Shown one piece after another: positions 1-14,034 of a DNA stretch of 64,000 nt. Below the pieces are notes generated by a model. It saw only the letters and a list, made by a program, of their open reading frames with translations, made no database searches and was not told where the DNA came from. Numbering within the stretch: the first letter of the stretch is position 1; each line of letters opens with the position of its first letter. Location: contig JACSVZ010000002.1 in assembly GCA_014706295.1 (NCBI GenBank), forward strand, positions 50,990,717-51,054,716, read 5' to 3'. The position numbers and the translations under genes were made by a program. This DNA comes from Lycocorax pyrrhopterus obiensis. Taxonomy: Eukaryota > Chordata > Aves > Passeriformes > Paradisaeidae.

Positions 1-3000
1 CAGGGTGATCTAAGGAGCTACGCTAACTGTGACCCAATTATTTTGGAGGTAACTGCAAATACTTACACATCCAGAAGCAATTCTAGGAGGAAACTACCGC
101 ACATGTCTAAATGATATTTTTGTACCCCATTTTTTTTATGTAAACTATAAAGGAGAAAAGTGTGATTTCTCCAAAATAAAATGTAAGGCATAATTTTGCA
201 ATATGAGGAAAACAATTACTACATACACTGCATAATAATTTGCTCATTCTTCATTACCAAGCTTTCTTCCATTAAGAAGTTCACATGTGCATATGTTTTC
301 TACTCACTCAGACTTATTTTAAAGCTGGGAATTCGAAGATTTTATTTTACCTTCAAAATATGCACCGAGAAACAGTTTTAAGAGCAGAGAAGTGCACACA
401 TCAAAGTGTTTCTGTTCAGCCTGCATCCACTTTCCTGTGCAGTGAAACTGGGAAGCTGACATGAGAATATGTATAGGGTTTGCTTATTTATGATTCTATG
501 AGCAGAGGGAGACATCAGTCAGAGCATAGCAGTAGTTAAGAAAGGGTTTTTTTACAGGTGAATATTTTGCATCTGGTATCCAAAGCCAATAGCTGCCTCC
601 AGTAGTGTGACAGATGCAGGACTTTAAAAACATGGACACTGCAAAGAATTAAACTGAGCTTTGCTGGGCGTTAGAGGGTTCCAAAAGAATGGCTGTACCT
701 GTCCTTCTAGTGCTAAGCTTGTCTGAGTCCAAGGCAGGTACATCAGGTAAACAGGTCTGACAGACATCCTTCCCCAGAAATCCTCCAAGGACATTTTAAA
801 GTGCTTGTTTGTGTGAGAAACCATCAAAACTAGAGTGAGGAGGTTCAAAGAGATGGCCTTCCTCTGGAGCCACCAAAGCATATTCAGAGGAACAAAGCTA
901 ATCTACACTGCAATTACTGCTATAAATAAGTCAGCTCCTCTAACAGTAGCAGCCAAACTACAACAACATAAAAGTCAGGTGCTTTTAGCAGTAAGCCTCT
1001 ACATCTGCCTTTTTCCTTTACATAAACAAGCAAGTGCTTAGACCACACTGGGCTAGATCCCCAGCCTGACTACCTGCTGGATAGCTCATCTGCTGTTATG
1101 CTAAAACTGAAGCAGCAACCTCCCATAGCACAAAAACAGGGAAATATGAGTATCAATTCAAACCCCATGTAGCTGACGGCGAATGCCTTGCCAGAGAATG
1201 TGAAAACAGGTTTCTTACTTTTTTTAATGATTCCCCTGTGGTATTTTTTTTTCCTAAAGTAAGGGATGTGGAGCTGAAGGTGAGATGGAAGGATAAAAAG
1301 AAAAGAGCTTGTGTTTCCTCAGACAATGTGTATATATGCTGCAGAAATCATGGTGCAGGATGCCATGTGGGTAAAAAAAGTGACTACATAAATGTAAAAG
1401 TTATACTTAACTCTCAAACTCTTGCCTGTGATCCTCAAATCCTGATAAAGTATGAAGACCACTCACTTAGAAGAAGTATGGAGGCAGATAGGCAACAAGA
1501 TACTAGTAAAGACACTACAGAAATTCTGGAGTGCCCATATTCAGTCCAATCAAATTATTCTATGCCTGGAGGCCATACCCTTCACAGATGAACTGAAAAG
1601 CTCAAAAAAGCTGACAGACTTCAGAGCAGTACCCAGCCATAGTTTCCCACCACAATGAACATCCAAGGCCAGCTGGGGAGACAGAACTGAGGTCCTACAG
1701 GGCCACACGTTGATGACACAGAAAATAAAAACTGTGATACCTGGAAAATGTTTACATATCGCTATCTTTATTTGGTTTTGCCTGGAAAAACTGCCCTGGA
1801 GGAATACCAGGGCTACAATCCCTGTCTTTATATAGCATGACTTTCACAGCAGCTGCTCCCTCAGAATGGTGCATTCCCTCTCCACCTTCTGTATTTCCAT
1901 AAGTATACAAAACTCACAGTGTTTGACATGCTGCTCATTTAGACAAAAATATATTTTTAGCACTTGGAGTCATTTGGCCTCATCTCCTACTTATTTGGAA
2001 CTTTCTCACTCGGGTAAATGCTGTGTGCCAGATGGTGTGATCAGGACCTTTCTCTTTCATTCATGTATTTTAAGTAAAGTCTATCACATGCAATTCAGGT
2101 TATGAAATACTTGGCATCCTTAAATTTGTTGACAGTAGCGGCAATATTAGCTATCCCTGCAAAGCACAAACCATGGCGATACATTAATTTTTTCTTTTCT
2201 CAGACTTTTTTCTCAATCATATGAAACATCTGGCGTTTTCAATGTACCAGAAATGAACTGTGACGGAGCTCATATACTAGATTCTCTTCTTAGAAGAAGG
2301 AAATAATTGTCCACTGAAGTCTTACAGAAGAGGCACAATTGTAAGCACATTCGAAATCTTATCAAACTCAAATAACTTTAAAACACTCTGAAAATACGCA
2401 TTTTTGTTCTGCTAATATTTCAGAGGGAAAACTTAGCACGTATGGCTGTTTAGACCAATAGATTGCCTCTGAGAAGGACATACTAGATCATTCCTGATTG
2501 TGAGCACACCACTTCCACATCATTTCCAGTAAGCTAACAGAACAGCAGTATTTGGCTTTTGTCCATTGAAATTTTTACACAGGCAAGAAACGCCATACTG
2601 GTCTTGCCCATCCCAAACCCGTTTCTTTGGCAGTAGTTAGCTGTGCAATGACACCTCTCCATAAACCCTTCTTGACCTTCAGAAAGTTGCTGACTAGAGA
2701 ATTCCTGAGTCAGAAATGCTGTCTATTTCTTAATAACTCTCAGTGGGAATAAAAGGAAAAAAAAATACAGCTGCTTTCTTTGTCACATTTTATCATCCCC
2801 ACAATTTCATGGCACAGAGTGCCATAGCTTGACTACAGAACATATGAATTATCACCTCCTTTTCTGAGTTTTGAGGCAAAAACCTTCTAATCTCATGTGA
2901 TGTCTCCTACTTTTTGTACTGAAAGAAAATGCAACCAATTCCTTTTCACCCTGACACTTCTGATTTTAAAAAGAGCTATTGTATCAGTCACATTTTCCAG

Positions 3001-3302
3001 CTTTATCCCATTTTTGTTTCTCCTTGTGCAGAAAGTGTCCCATGACTCTGATCATGTCACCTTCTGTTTTGAAGATATAAATATTCTACAGATTTATGTA
3101 ATGCTGTTCTCTAATTTGTTGTGTATACTTTTCCTAAGTGATCATGTCAAATACTTTCTTAACCACTACAGAATTCCGATTAAGTCACCGATGGTAAGTC
3201 ATCTTAGAGCCCATGAATTTATTTGTAAAGCTATTTTCAGATTGCACTTTTTGCGCATCATTCAACATACGTCTGCATCATATTTTATCTATGTTTCATT
3301 AC
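1..3302 (-). other. CNTNAP2: Intron (downstream of exon), no recognised element
   Basis: Inferred to be intron because it lies beyond the donor of the only exon in the window. It holds short T and A runs and several open frames of 60-144 codons. None has a recognisable domain or believable paired splice sites. I see no repeat of a family I know. Confidence 0.6.
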
Positions 3303-3670
3303 AAAATGATTTGGATTGGAAAGCACCTTAAAGACAATGTAGTTCCAACCCCCTGATGTGGGCAGGGACACCTTCCACTAGATCAGGTTGCTCGAAGTCC
3401 CATCGAGCCTGGCCTTGAACACTTTCACAACATCTCTGGGCAACCTTTTCCAGAGTCTCAACACACTCCTCACAGTAAAGAATTCCTTCCTAATATCTAA
3501 TCTAAATTTACCTTTCTTCAACTTAAATCCATTTCCACTTGTCCCATCTCCATATGCCCTTGTGAAAAGTTCCTCTCCCAATTTCTTGTAGGTTCCTGTT
3601 AGGTACTGGAAGGTGGCTATAAGATCTTTCCAGAGCCTCCTCTTCTCCAAGCTGAACTGCAACCCTTTAT
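3303..3670 (-). mobile_element. CR1 LINE, 5'-truncated 3' end
   Basis: On the plus strand the element starts GATTTGGATTGGAAAGCACC and continues with the characteristic reverse complement of a CR1 3' end (CTAGATCAGGTTGCTC, TGGCCTTGAACAC, TTCCTTCCTAATATCTAATC). On the minus strand a frame of about 94 codons is still open and gives the C-terminal part of CR1 ORF2: LFTRAYGDGTSGNGF, then FRLDIRKEFFTVR, then VFKARLDGTSSNLI. This is the reverse transcriptase tail found at the 3' end of CR1 elements. The 5' part, including the catalytic region, is missing, as expected from target-primed truncation. The terminal ATTCTATG repeats are almost gone (ATGATTTGG remains). Ends are accurate to about 20 bases. 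Confidence 0.93.
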
Positions 3671-6600
3671 TATTCCATCAATCTTTTAAGATCCTTCTGA
3701 AACTCTTCATTGCTAGTTTTTGAATGACTCCGTTACCTAGAACGTACTGCTACTGAAAGCAAAATTCATGGTCTTGTTGCTCACTCAACTTGTCAATCTA
3801 TTTTTTTTAGCAAACATGAAAGTTCTCAGTACAGAATTGAGACTACACTAGCAATCTCCTTCCACCATAGCAATGATCATGTGTTCCTACTGTGTCTCTC
3901 CTGCTACCTGCACAAGGCAGACTCATTAGTACTTACTGCCTTGTAAGCAATGCTGACAGCATTTGTGGCACACAGTCATGATGTACATTATGTCAGCTGC
4001 TGTGTCCATCAGAATACACCAGAGGTGGGCAGTATCCTGTTAAATAATAAATACTATTCCTATTGGAAATAGCAAAAAATTTGTGTTTGTTAACAGCAAA
4101 TTCATAGAGGAATAAAAATAGCTTAAAGATCATTTGGAGAACTTAGATTAACACGTGTGCGTAGTATTAAAGATCACTTTGTCCCCAGAACGTTGAAAAA
4201 TAAATAAAGTACAAACAACACGACTGGGAAAGCCAGAAGCACCAAAAAGTGGTATGATGAAGATTTTACTGCATAGCCAGCAAATGAAAAAGGACTGTTT
4301 ATTCAGTTTGTAAAGCCTTCAGCTAGGCCACCTAATTTTCAGTGTATCATCCTTCCAGTGCCTATAGAGTTGAGAATATTTTGGTGTTCTTGGGTATAAT
4401 TAGATATCTTGAATAAGTAAGAAATGGTACTGGCACTCTATTCCTGCATCTTGTCATGTATTTATTACAGTTCTTACACTGAATGGAGGGGCAGGGGAGA
4501 GGGGGAGAATAGTGAACAGAAGGGCTTTTTTTCCTGTTTGTTTAGCCTGCCGCTTGGGATCAGCAGAGATGAAGACTGCCAGCTGTGGATTTTTCTTTTG
4601 CTGCTCTATTCAGAGCTAAATTGGGTATTTTTGCATAGAAAATTTCCACAGGAAGCATATGCTGTGCTAAATGTTTTGAGCATTTTGATCCCTAGATGTA
4701 TATTGTCACTCCCAGGTACAAGCGATATCACTTAGCACCTTGTGATGTTAGAGAAGATGATACACATGGCAATAAAGGTGATAGACTAAAATGAAACTAA
4801 GACAGTGCAGCTCACCAAACTTTATGCAGGACTGCATCTGGTGTCATGAAAAGCTAGTAAATGCATTAACAAAAAGATTTTCCTCTTCAAAGTTTTGCAA
4901 AGTGTATGTGTGATTTCCACATGCTTTCTTCTTGCTTTCAATTCCTAAAAATGCTATTGTTCCAATTCTGATATCAAGAACATCATCATGTAAGTTGAGT
5001 TAACACCCTCTCTTACTCCAGGTTTTTAAGGGGCAAGATGTTAATACAAAATTCAATGGGTTAATTTACCCTGGACTGTAGGAGTATCTTTATTTAAGCT
5101 ACTGTTTGAACATACAAGACTTCTCTAAAGAAGACTACTGTCTCAGAGTGAAAGCTGTAGGTATTGATGAGTTTCATCTCATCCTACCCAGCAAAATCGT
5201 GGAAAAACTGAATAGTAACCATCCCTCTCCAGTGAAAAGGATCTGTGTTATGGAGATCCAAAATCCCTGAAATTAAACAGACCTAATGTTCTTTTAATGA
5301 AAGGTTTTAATGAAAACCAGATACGTAAACCTGGTTTGCGGTTTAGTGCAAATACTTCACATGGCTGAATATGCCAAAGATGCTTTGGAGTTTAACCCTC
5401 TAAAAGCATAATTACTAAGAGACAATCAAATTAACAAAGCAACCAAATCAGAGCTGTTAGTATCATTTTTCCATCTGCTCTGGTGTCACAGAGCACTTGC
5501 TCTTGAAATCACTAGATTTTTAAATATGACTTTCTTCAGCCATTGAATGAGTAAGGAAAACTTAGTCACTTGATACCATTGCAAAATATGTAAGTTTAGC
5601 CACTGTATTTTTAATAGTGGTGGTATACTTTTTCTTTTTAAAAATCATTGTAACATTTTCATGTCTGTGAGACACCTGATTAGAAGCTAGTCAGAATGTT
5701 TCTTCTTTTACCAACAGAACTCCAAAAACTGAACAAAACAGTCAATGTCCTGTTAAGTATTGTAGTAAACATGTCAAAATGCATTCACAAAGGTGGAAAG
5801 TTGTCATGATTACTGAAAACCTACTTGTAGCCAGGCAGGTTACAAGAAAGTAGAACGTTCACTCAGGAAAGAAGAATCTGTACATGTATTTCCTTTACGC
5901 AAATGCAGAGTAATGAAGGCAAACTTCATGTATTCACAAGTAACTATAGCTAATTTCTTAATCTAACTCTAGAACAAAACTAATACAGATTGACCATTTT
6001 TCATGTCACCTTCCAGATGCTACTAGAGTTTATTCCTGATATAAAGTAATTGTCTTCAGCAAAATTTGGGACTTTGTCTTTAGTAGTCTGTGGCAGACTA
6101 CAGACATTGTTAAGATTTTTCTCTAAATCTGTAAATGAAAGAATGTCAAGATAAACCAGCAGAATTTCCATTTATTTCATAGACGATACAAACCCACTTT
6201 CAATATATACACGGATATTATCTACAAGCTTCCCTCCACTAAAGACTAAAAACTGCCAATGGAGATCTAAAATATACAAAAGAGAAACAGCTCTTGAGGA
6301 AAAGATTTTTAAAACATGTGAACAGGATCTGTAGGGCAGATGTACATGGGAGGGCAATATATGTTCCTGAAATCCAATTTTAAATGCATTTGATTGGTCT
6401 AATTTGACAGGACAGCCATAGCCTAAGATCCATCTGATCCAAAAAAGCCAAAGAGCTATTTCAATTATGAAAGTAACATAACTTAAGAGCTTTCGGCTTT
6501 CTTTATACTTCCTACATCACTCCCAAAGTTTTTTGACAAATTCCCATTCATGTTCAACTGCTTAATACCACTTAAAACAGATCAAAATTATCACTAAAAA

Positions 6601-9600
6601 AAAATTAGAAACAAATTAGAACAAAAATACTAGAAACAAAATAATTTCACTTACAGAGAAAGTAGAGTATGGTAATGCAGAGCAGTAATTTTACCAGATT
6701 GTTTTATTCCTGCTTAATTCATCACAACTATACCAGGTTGGTGGTGGTTTAGAAAGTTCCAGCTGCTGTCATCCATGTCCTATCTAATTCAAGCATCTAC
6801 TACTGCTTTACTTTACTTTAACAAATAGATACCTAGTAACACATTGAGCAAAATTGTAGTGAAACCAGGACTTCAGAGAAGTTAAACCTAAACTTGTTGA
6901 GTTGATCTCTGCACATCTAACCTCCTGCCAAGCAGCTCACACGGATGCAGCCCAAGAGCAGGGCTCAGAAGGGCACTTCATCTCTTTCATTAAAGGTCAG
7001 AGATCGGAGTTACACTTCTGCCATTTCGTCAGTTCCAGAGAAGAGGATGGTGATAAGAAAGACCCTGAAACTACAATGACTGAGGGCAAGTGATGGCTGA
7101 AAGAGAAAGTGGGCACACAATGATGAAAGAAACAACAGTTTTTTCCTATTACTTGCTGAAAGAATCGTATGTGGTTTCCATATGATCCTTCCCAGAATTT
7201 GTGGAAGTTTACGAAAGGCAGGACAGTGACAACCAAAACCAACATTCTCTTTATAGCATGAAAATATTTTGCTGCATTCCCATACGTTTCATTTTCAAGA
7301 CTTTCTGTTACACGAGATGAAGCACCATGGAGGTGTCTCCACATATTCCCAGTTTTGGTGCACGGCAAAAAGTGAACTGTGGGTCAAGAATACCAAACTG
7401 CCTATGTCAATTTGTGCAGCTGACACAAGTGCAATGTGTGGTGCCAAAAGACATGACCTTTTGTGGAAGCATAGCTGAGATTCAAGAAACAATTCACAGG
7501 TTCCTGGTAGCTGAACACATCTAGCACAGGCTGAGAAAGCTGCATTCATTTTAGCAATGCAGGCTGCAGGCACTTCTGGGAAAGAACCGTTGCTGTGCTC
7601 ATAAACATGTTTCTTCGCAGAACATGATCCAATTTTAAAGGCTTTCAATGCTACTGCTTGACATTTAGACTTTTTCCCACAAGAGATGTAGCTGAGATGA
7701 TTTTCCATATGTCTTGGGTCTATTCAAAAGAAATGCTAATATTCATGAGCTAAAGAAACATTAGACCAAGGTCCCAGCTGAGGTCTAACCAGAGGATAGA
7801 AATACATTAACCCCTTCACAAAAAAACCTATTCATAACTATGACTAAAAACGCCCTTTTGCATGACTAACCTTTAAGCCAGGAGAGATATGACAAGCACC
7901 TTTACTGACAATATATTCTCAATGATTTCAAATGAAGTAAATACTCTGGAACAGAGTGATAAGAGCCTGATGCTTGGTTTATGTTATTGTTAGCTACCCA
8001 TAGGGAGAACCTTTTTCACATACGGTCACAGCTCAGGGAATCTGATCCTTTCCTGGAGTTTTATACAACATTTTTCACTTTTCTCAAAGAAGAGCAATTC
8101 TAATGTATTGAAACAGTCTAGTGTCAGAACACAAGGCTGTTTTGTCAAGAAATATGAACATAAAATCAATTAAACATAATGCAAAGGATTATTTAAATTA
8201 ATCAAATCTGCAATTATTAAGCACATGGCACACTTAGAAATAATTCCTTTTATTAATCAAATATATTTTAAGCTTCTTGGGTCACCCTCTGCCATATTCA
8301 GATGTAAGTTAGGAGCCTAATGCTTCACATCTCCTTTTGCAGCCCTAACTTCTGAGAGGTGTAGGAGAGAGAAGAAAAGCAAATGTTTTAGGACCACAGT
8401 TGTGAAAATGTTCCATCAACCCTAAACCAAGAAACTGCCGAGCCCACTCAATAAAAAGAAATGATTAATCTTGTATTTCAGAGCACTGCACTTCCAAACT
8501 CCGAATAAAAGAGAACATTGGCAACACCTTTGTGTATTCCTGATGTCTGGTCTTTTTCTGCTCTGTATCTCGATATTATCCTGTTCCATGAAATTTAACT
8601 GGAAAAGTTAAAAAAATGAGCTAATGCTCTCAATAGAGCACACAGGAAAGAGAGTTAAGCTCACAAGGGAATTAGGATCAGAGCAAAGAGTAAAATACAA
8701 GCTCAAAAAGCATATCAGAAGATGAGCATTTAAAGAGCTGCAGGACCCTGACCTTCTTACTTAATTTATTGGATGTTACGCTGGAGTTTTTCTCCCTTAT
8801 TTTGCTAAAAAGTCGAGCTATCGTTCATCTTTCCTGCACTATTTAATAACGTGAGAATGAACCTTCTCATCTTCACTAACACCGCAACTTTTATTTCATC
8901 ACCCATTTTCTTCAGGGCCAGAAGAACCTTCCCTGATTCAGTTTTCTAAGGCTACAGACTAGTTTTACCCCATGCTGATTGAGCAAGAAATCAGTGGCTA
9001 ATACATTTGCATCTCAATGAATCACCTAATTAGCTGCTTTCTAAAAATGAAATCAGTTAATTACATATAACCTTTTCAGTAAGATTAAATGATAGCAAAT
9101 TCACTTTGCCAAGAAAATTCTTTATTTCGACCACAGATCACTGCTCTCTTTATTCCATGTGTATTTTCCATTATGTAGCTATTGCTCATCTACCGGAGAC
9201 ACGAACACCAGGCCATGGTTGTTTATTGTGTGACCAATCAAAGACTCCAAGCAGGCAGGTCGAGGGATTTCAGTGGACCTACACTTACATGCCTCAGGGC
9301 TGTTACACGAGGATGATGAAATTAGAGTAGCTTTTCAGCAGTTTATAAAACAGGTCTTATTTTTCTGACTACTGAGAATTGTATGAACTGTGTATGTTAA
9401 TTCAAAAGAAAACTCTGTGGAAGACAGGAAAGAATAAACTGGCAAAAGCCTCTGCTGACCAAATAATTGAGAGATATCAAGGAACAGATATACCAGAATT
9501 ATTAGCTTTTATGACTTTGCCTTCTGTGCAGTCTAGCTATAAAATAACTTTTGTACTGAATATGAAAAGTTCATGAACACAGACAAACAACTGGTAGGAT

Positions 9601-12600
9601 GAAGTGTGATAAATCTCTGAAAACAGAAGCAGTTTCCTTCACCCTGAGAGAAGGCCACATCTCTGTGAAGATATGATTTTAGGTAAACAAAGTAAAGAAA
9701 CATTCATGTAATGTGCTGTTTTGCTGAGGTTTTCAAGGCCTTCCTTTTTCTCCAAATTCTTTTTACACTCTCACATAGTGTAATTTATAACCCACTAATC
9801 TTACCCTCAAAGAGAAAGCTGTAAGAACCCAAATTCTATGAGATCTGATACAAGTTACTGTAGCTAAGGCAGGAACTGGAGAGCCACACTCTCTAGCTCT
9901 CCTTTGAGTAAAAATTAAAGTATAAAAACAGATACCTAGAGGTATGCACTTAGAAAGAAAAAAACTGTCAGCTGTCATTCTGATATTGAACTAATAAGAT
10001 CAATTCTGTGAAATTTTCAGCAATTCATTTACAGATGATTTACAGAAGAAACATCTCCTTAATTTTAATTGTAATTTATTGACAATTTTAATAATTTATA
10101 CAATATATATTCTAGGGAATGTGTACTCCTAAGACATGCAGAGGAAAATAAAGTTTAGTAACAGCAACATTCCAAATTAAGACATAAGCACAGCACAGCC
10201 CATTTAGTTCCTCCTTCTATGGCATTCTTGTCAATCCAAAAATATCAACCTAATGTATTTTTTAGCCTCACCTCTAGGGAGTAACATCCTTACATTTGAC
10301 CTTCTGTTGGCATCTGCATTTCTTTCTGCCAGATCACTGTGTATTCCTGGGACAGACTAAACTAAGGAAAACAAATGAATTGGAAACAGCAAATCCAGAG
10401 TTATTAAGATTGCCCCTCAACAAAAGAGTGTTTTCTGCACAGAAAGCATTCTTCCCATGTGCAAAATCTCTAGCTCTCGTTCTATTTGCTGAGGCAGTAT
10501 TTGCCCTAATGTTAAAGGACTTCTGTGGTACGTGTTTGAGCAGTACAGAAATTATTTCTGAAGTCTTCAGAACTGTCTAGAATTTATTAGGGAAATAGCC
10601 CCTACTGTATGTGTAATTCAGCCATTAAATAGTGCAATTAGCCATCATGACTCATCAGTCTTGGTCCATTTGTTTGGAAGTACAATAAAAACAGACACTG
10701 GGAGAAACAACTCCATTTAGATTCCAAGCAGTACCTATGTTTTCCAATACACTTTTCCACATGATTTTTCACTATAGTGAAGTTAGTAAAAACCCCGCTA
10801 GCGCCAAAGTGGTCAACTGTAGCTAAATCTTTCAGGGACCTTTCCTAAGTGGAGCTATAACATTTTTGGGAGGAGTGAAAAATCAGCCTGGATTGAAAAA
10901 TATTTCTACATAAAGGCAGAGAGCGGATGACACGGACTAAAATTACATGGAAAGTACATGTTAAATGAAACATGGGGAAAAAAACCCAAACAAGACAGAT
11001 GAGAGAAGCTAATTTAGGAAGTTTGGTGACAAGAATCTTTTTGCAGTGACTAATTACACTTTCTCATGAAATTCTCATGCAGTCTTCTCTGATTCTCATG
11101 ACAAATGTGTTAACTTTCAATTCTGGGTCATCATTAACATCAGTCCTTCTGACACGTACACCAAAAAGTAATTTAAAAGTCCAGTGAGGCAGTGTGTGCA
11201 TTGGTATGTTTACCTGAAAGTGAAGGTATTTTGCCTTTAGCCAAACAGAAAGGAATAGTTCAGTAATATATTTTACATTTTAAACTTAATTTTTGTTGAC
11301 ATATGACACATACCTTGAAATTGCTGTCTTTGTGATTATAAGTACAAAATTGTTGTCCCTTGTAAAACAAAGAGATGCTGACACTACATTGTGGACCTAA
11401 TTTTTTGTGCCAGAAGTAATATGCTATCAGTACATACCCAACCAGTGCCTGAGAACTTTATGTTTTCATTTAGCTCTCCTAGAGATGAGAACATATGATA
11501 AACCCATCAGAGCTACCATCCCTCACCCTCGCCTGGCAGCCTGGGTGATAGAGCCTGCTTTACATTCCGACACAAGACAAATTAGAGTGCACTCTGCTCA
11601 AGCTCCATGCTCTCTTCTTGCCAGGGAAGTAATTCATCTCTTCACGTTGATTGAGCGATACTGAGCGGTGTGTTGGGAAACAGGGGAGGAGGATGGAGTT
11701 GAAAATCGTGGGGAGGGAAGGCAAGCAAGAAGAACGGATTCAGACTAAGGAACCGACTAAGGAATTCAGGGCCTCATAACCAGCCCCAGGTAAAAAAAAA
11801 AACATGATAATGTGTAGAGGCAGAATAAAAGGTAAAAACACATTCTCAAAAATGCATTTCCATTATTTAAAATTTAATGTGTCTCTAGAATCAGGTTAAT
11901 CCAGAGTATGAAGGGGAAGAAATTACAAGATGTAGGTAGTACATCTACCTACAAAAAAAGATGTCTGAATTGCTTGAAAAATGAGTCTGAGAAAGGACTC
12001 ATTTGACTCATCATTATTCAGACTATACTATAGACAGCTGCCAAATGAGTAAGCGTGTGGCACCACAACCAGTTACCCTGGACACCACCTCTGATTTCAC
12101 TGGAAATTGTGAACAACTTACCACTGACAGCCTTGATTATCTTATCTACCCCCAAAAGTGACATGTCCACTCCCTTTGTCATCTATATTTCAGATGTCCA
12201 CAAACATACAGTACTAGCATCTGCAGAGTTCAACGTCCTTCATATACCACAAAATATTTTGAGTCACATTTCCTTCAGCTTTCAAGACAGATTGAAACAC
12301 GGACTGATTAAGAATTGAAATAACTTTTATCCTTCAGATTTCAAGTCTCACATAAGGTAACAATTTTCTTTTAAAAATGCAATTACATAGTATTCAATAA
12401 AATAATAAATACAATCTGGCCCTCTAACCACTCCTTAAAAAATGTATTATCCTGGTAGTCTCATGAATTTAGAGGACAATAGAAAGTGGTGTGTATTCCC
12501 TCAATCACACTGTTCCTGTAAACGCAGAATTTGCTCATACCGACCTGGTAAGACAATACACTAAAAAGCCATCATTTATTTCCGCAGCATTTATTCTGTT

Positions 12601-13947
12601 TTACAATCTAGACAGTGTTCTGACCACAGAGCTGAGCACTTTTCAGGAAGGTTTAAGCCATTTAATGGAATTTCTATTATGCTGCAAGAGTGAGCATTTT
12701 AAGACTGTAAGTTTTCATATAATTCAAAATGATAATTTAAGTATGACGTTTATTTTCTTCCCCTAAATATTACTTCATCATGTAAATCCCACATTTTGGC
12801 AATGATTCTATGAAATTTGCCATATCAGTACATCACAAAGCCTTGTGGTGAAACAAAGGTGCATCCCTTGGCTACTGCTAAGGTTAAATCTATTTCCTTA
12901 CTGAAACACACAGCACAGCATATTTGAAGTCTTTCATGGCCATTACGACCATCATCAATCAATTTCCAAACAAGATTTTGAGATATGCAGATATATAACT
13001 TCAGGACACAAAAACCCTTAAAAAAAATACAAGCTTTGTTTTTCTTAAAGTTTATCTGCCTTTTTGGTTGTGAAATAATGCAAACAAAATACTGAAATTT
13101 ATTCCTATTACTCTGTATACAACTGCTATTTAGGAGAAAGAAGAAACTCTCAGGAAATTATAAAACATCTATTTTCTATTATTTTGTTATTCTTAAGTTA
13201 AAAAATTAGCCTTCTCTCAGTTTAAAACAAAGTTGTCCTTTTCTATTAGTAAAACAAAAAGTAATTCTATTTTATGTTTACCTAAAATTATTTCGCTCTT
13301 GAACACATGACCCTTTTATATTATTAGATATTTTATTAATATAAATCTCCTTCCATAATCTCTGTACTGCTTGTCAAAAACATACTAATAAGTAGGAAGA
13401 TTCAGTCAGATTACTCTTTCAAGAATATTAATTTCAGTGCATCTTCAAAGCATATTCCTGGATTTGTCATCTTTATCCCTTGTGCATAAGATGATTAATT
13501 TTTAATAACACTAGTATCAATAACAATAACTGGAAATTTGATTTGCATTGTGTCATAAATCTAAACTGACTCACAAATACCCTTTAAAGAAGTCTAGCAA
13601 TAAGTCTCTCAGATTGTAATTTATTAAAGTGGAACCCTAAGTAATTTATCAGAAGACATGTATGCAACAACTGTTTTCCTTGGAGGAAAAAATCAGCAAA
13701 TTACTCATAAAGGAGATGATAAAATTCTTGAACTTACTCATTATAGGTAATTATTTCTGAATTTTATCAGTAAATAAAGAAGTCATTTCTTTTCACTTCA
13801 CAAACTGAAATTATATTAGCAATTACAAATTAATTCTGTTTGATTTCGTTCATAAGTCACATCCTATTGTCCTTTATAGAGTTGGGTCTTTTTTTGTAAT
13901 TAACTCATCTCTAACTCATCTGGAAATCAAATGATGATACTTTTATA

Positions 13948-14034
13948 ACACACACACACTCGCACACGCATATGTATTTATGTATGTGTATATATATACA
14001 TGTTTGTATACATATGTGTATATACATATATATA
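13948..14034. repeat. CA/TA dinucleotide microsatellite
   Basis: An imperfect (CA)n tract with interruptions (CACACACACTCGCACACG) passes into alternating TG/TA purine-pyrimidine sequence with TATATATACATG and ATATACATATATATA. The tract may form left-handed or cruciform DNA and is probably length-polymorphic. Confidence 0.9.

Noticed and set aside
2897..3331. Open frame of 144 codons, plus strand
   Set aside because: Hydrophobic but no family resemblance; its end runs into the CR1 element. AT-rich intron gives such frames by chance.
7295..7708. Open frame of 137 codons, minus strand, on the same strand as CNTNAP2
   Set aside because: Cysteine-rich, but it has no laminin G, EGF or fibrinogen pattern and overlaps open frames on the other strand. 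No paired splice sites define an exon.
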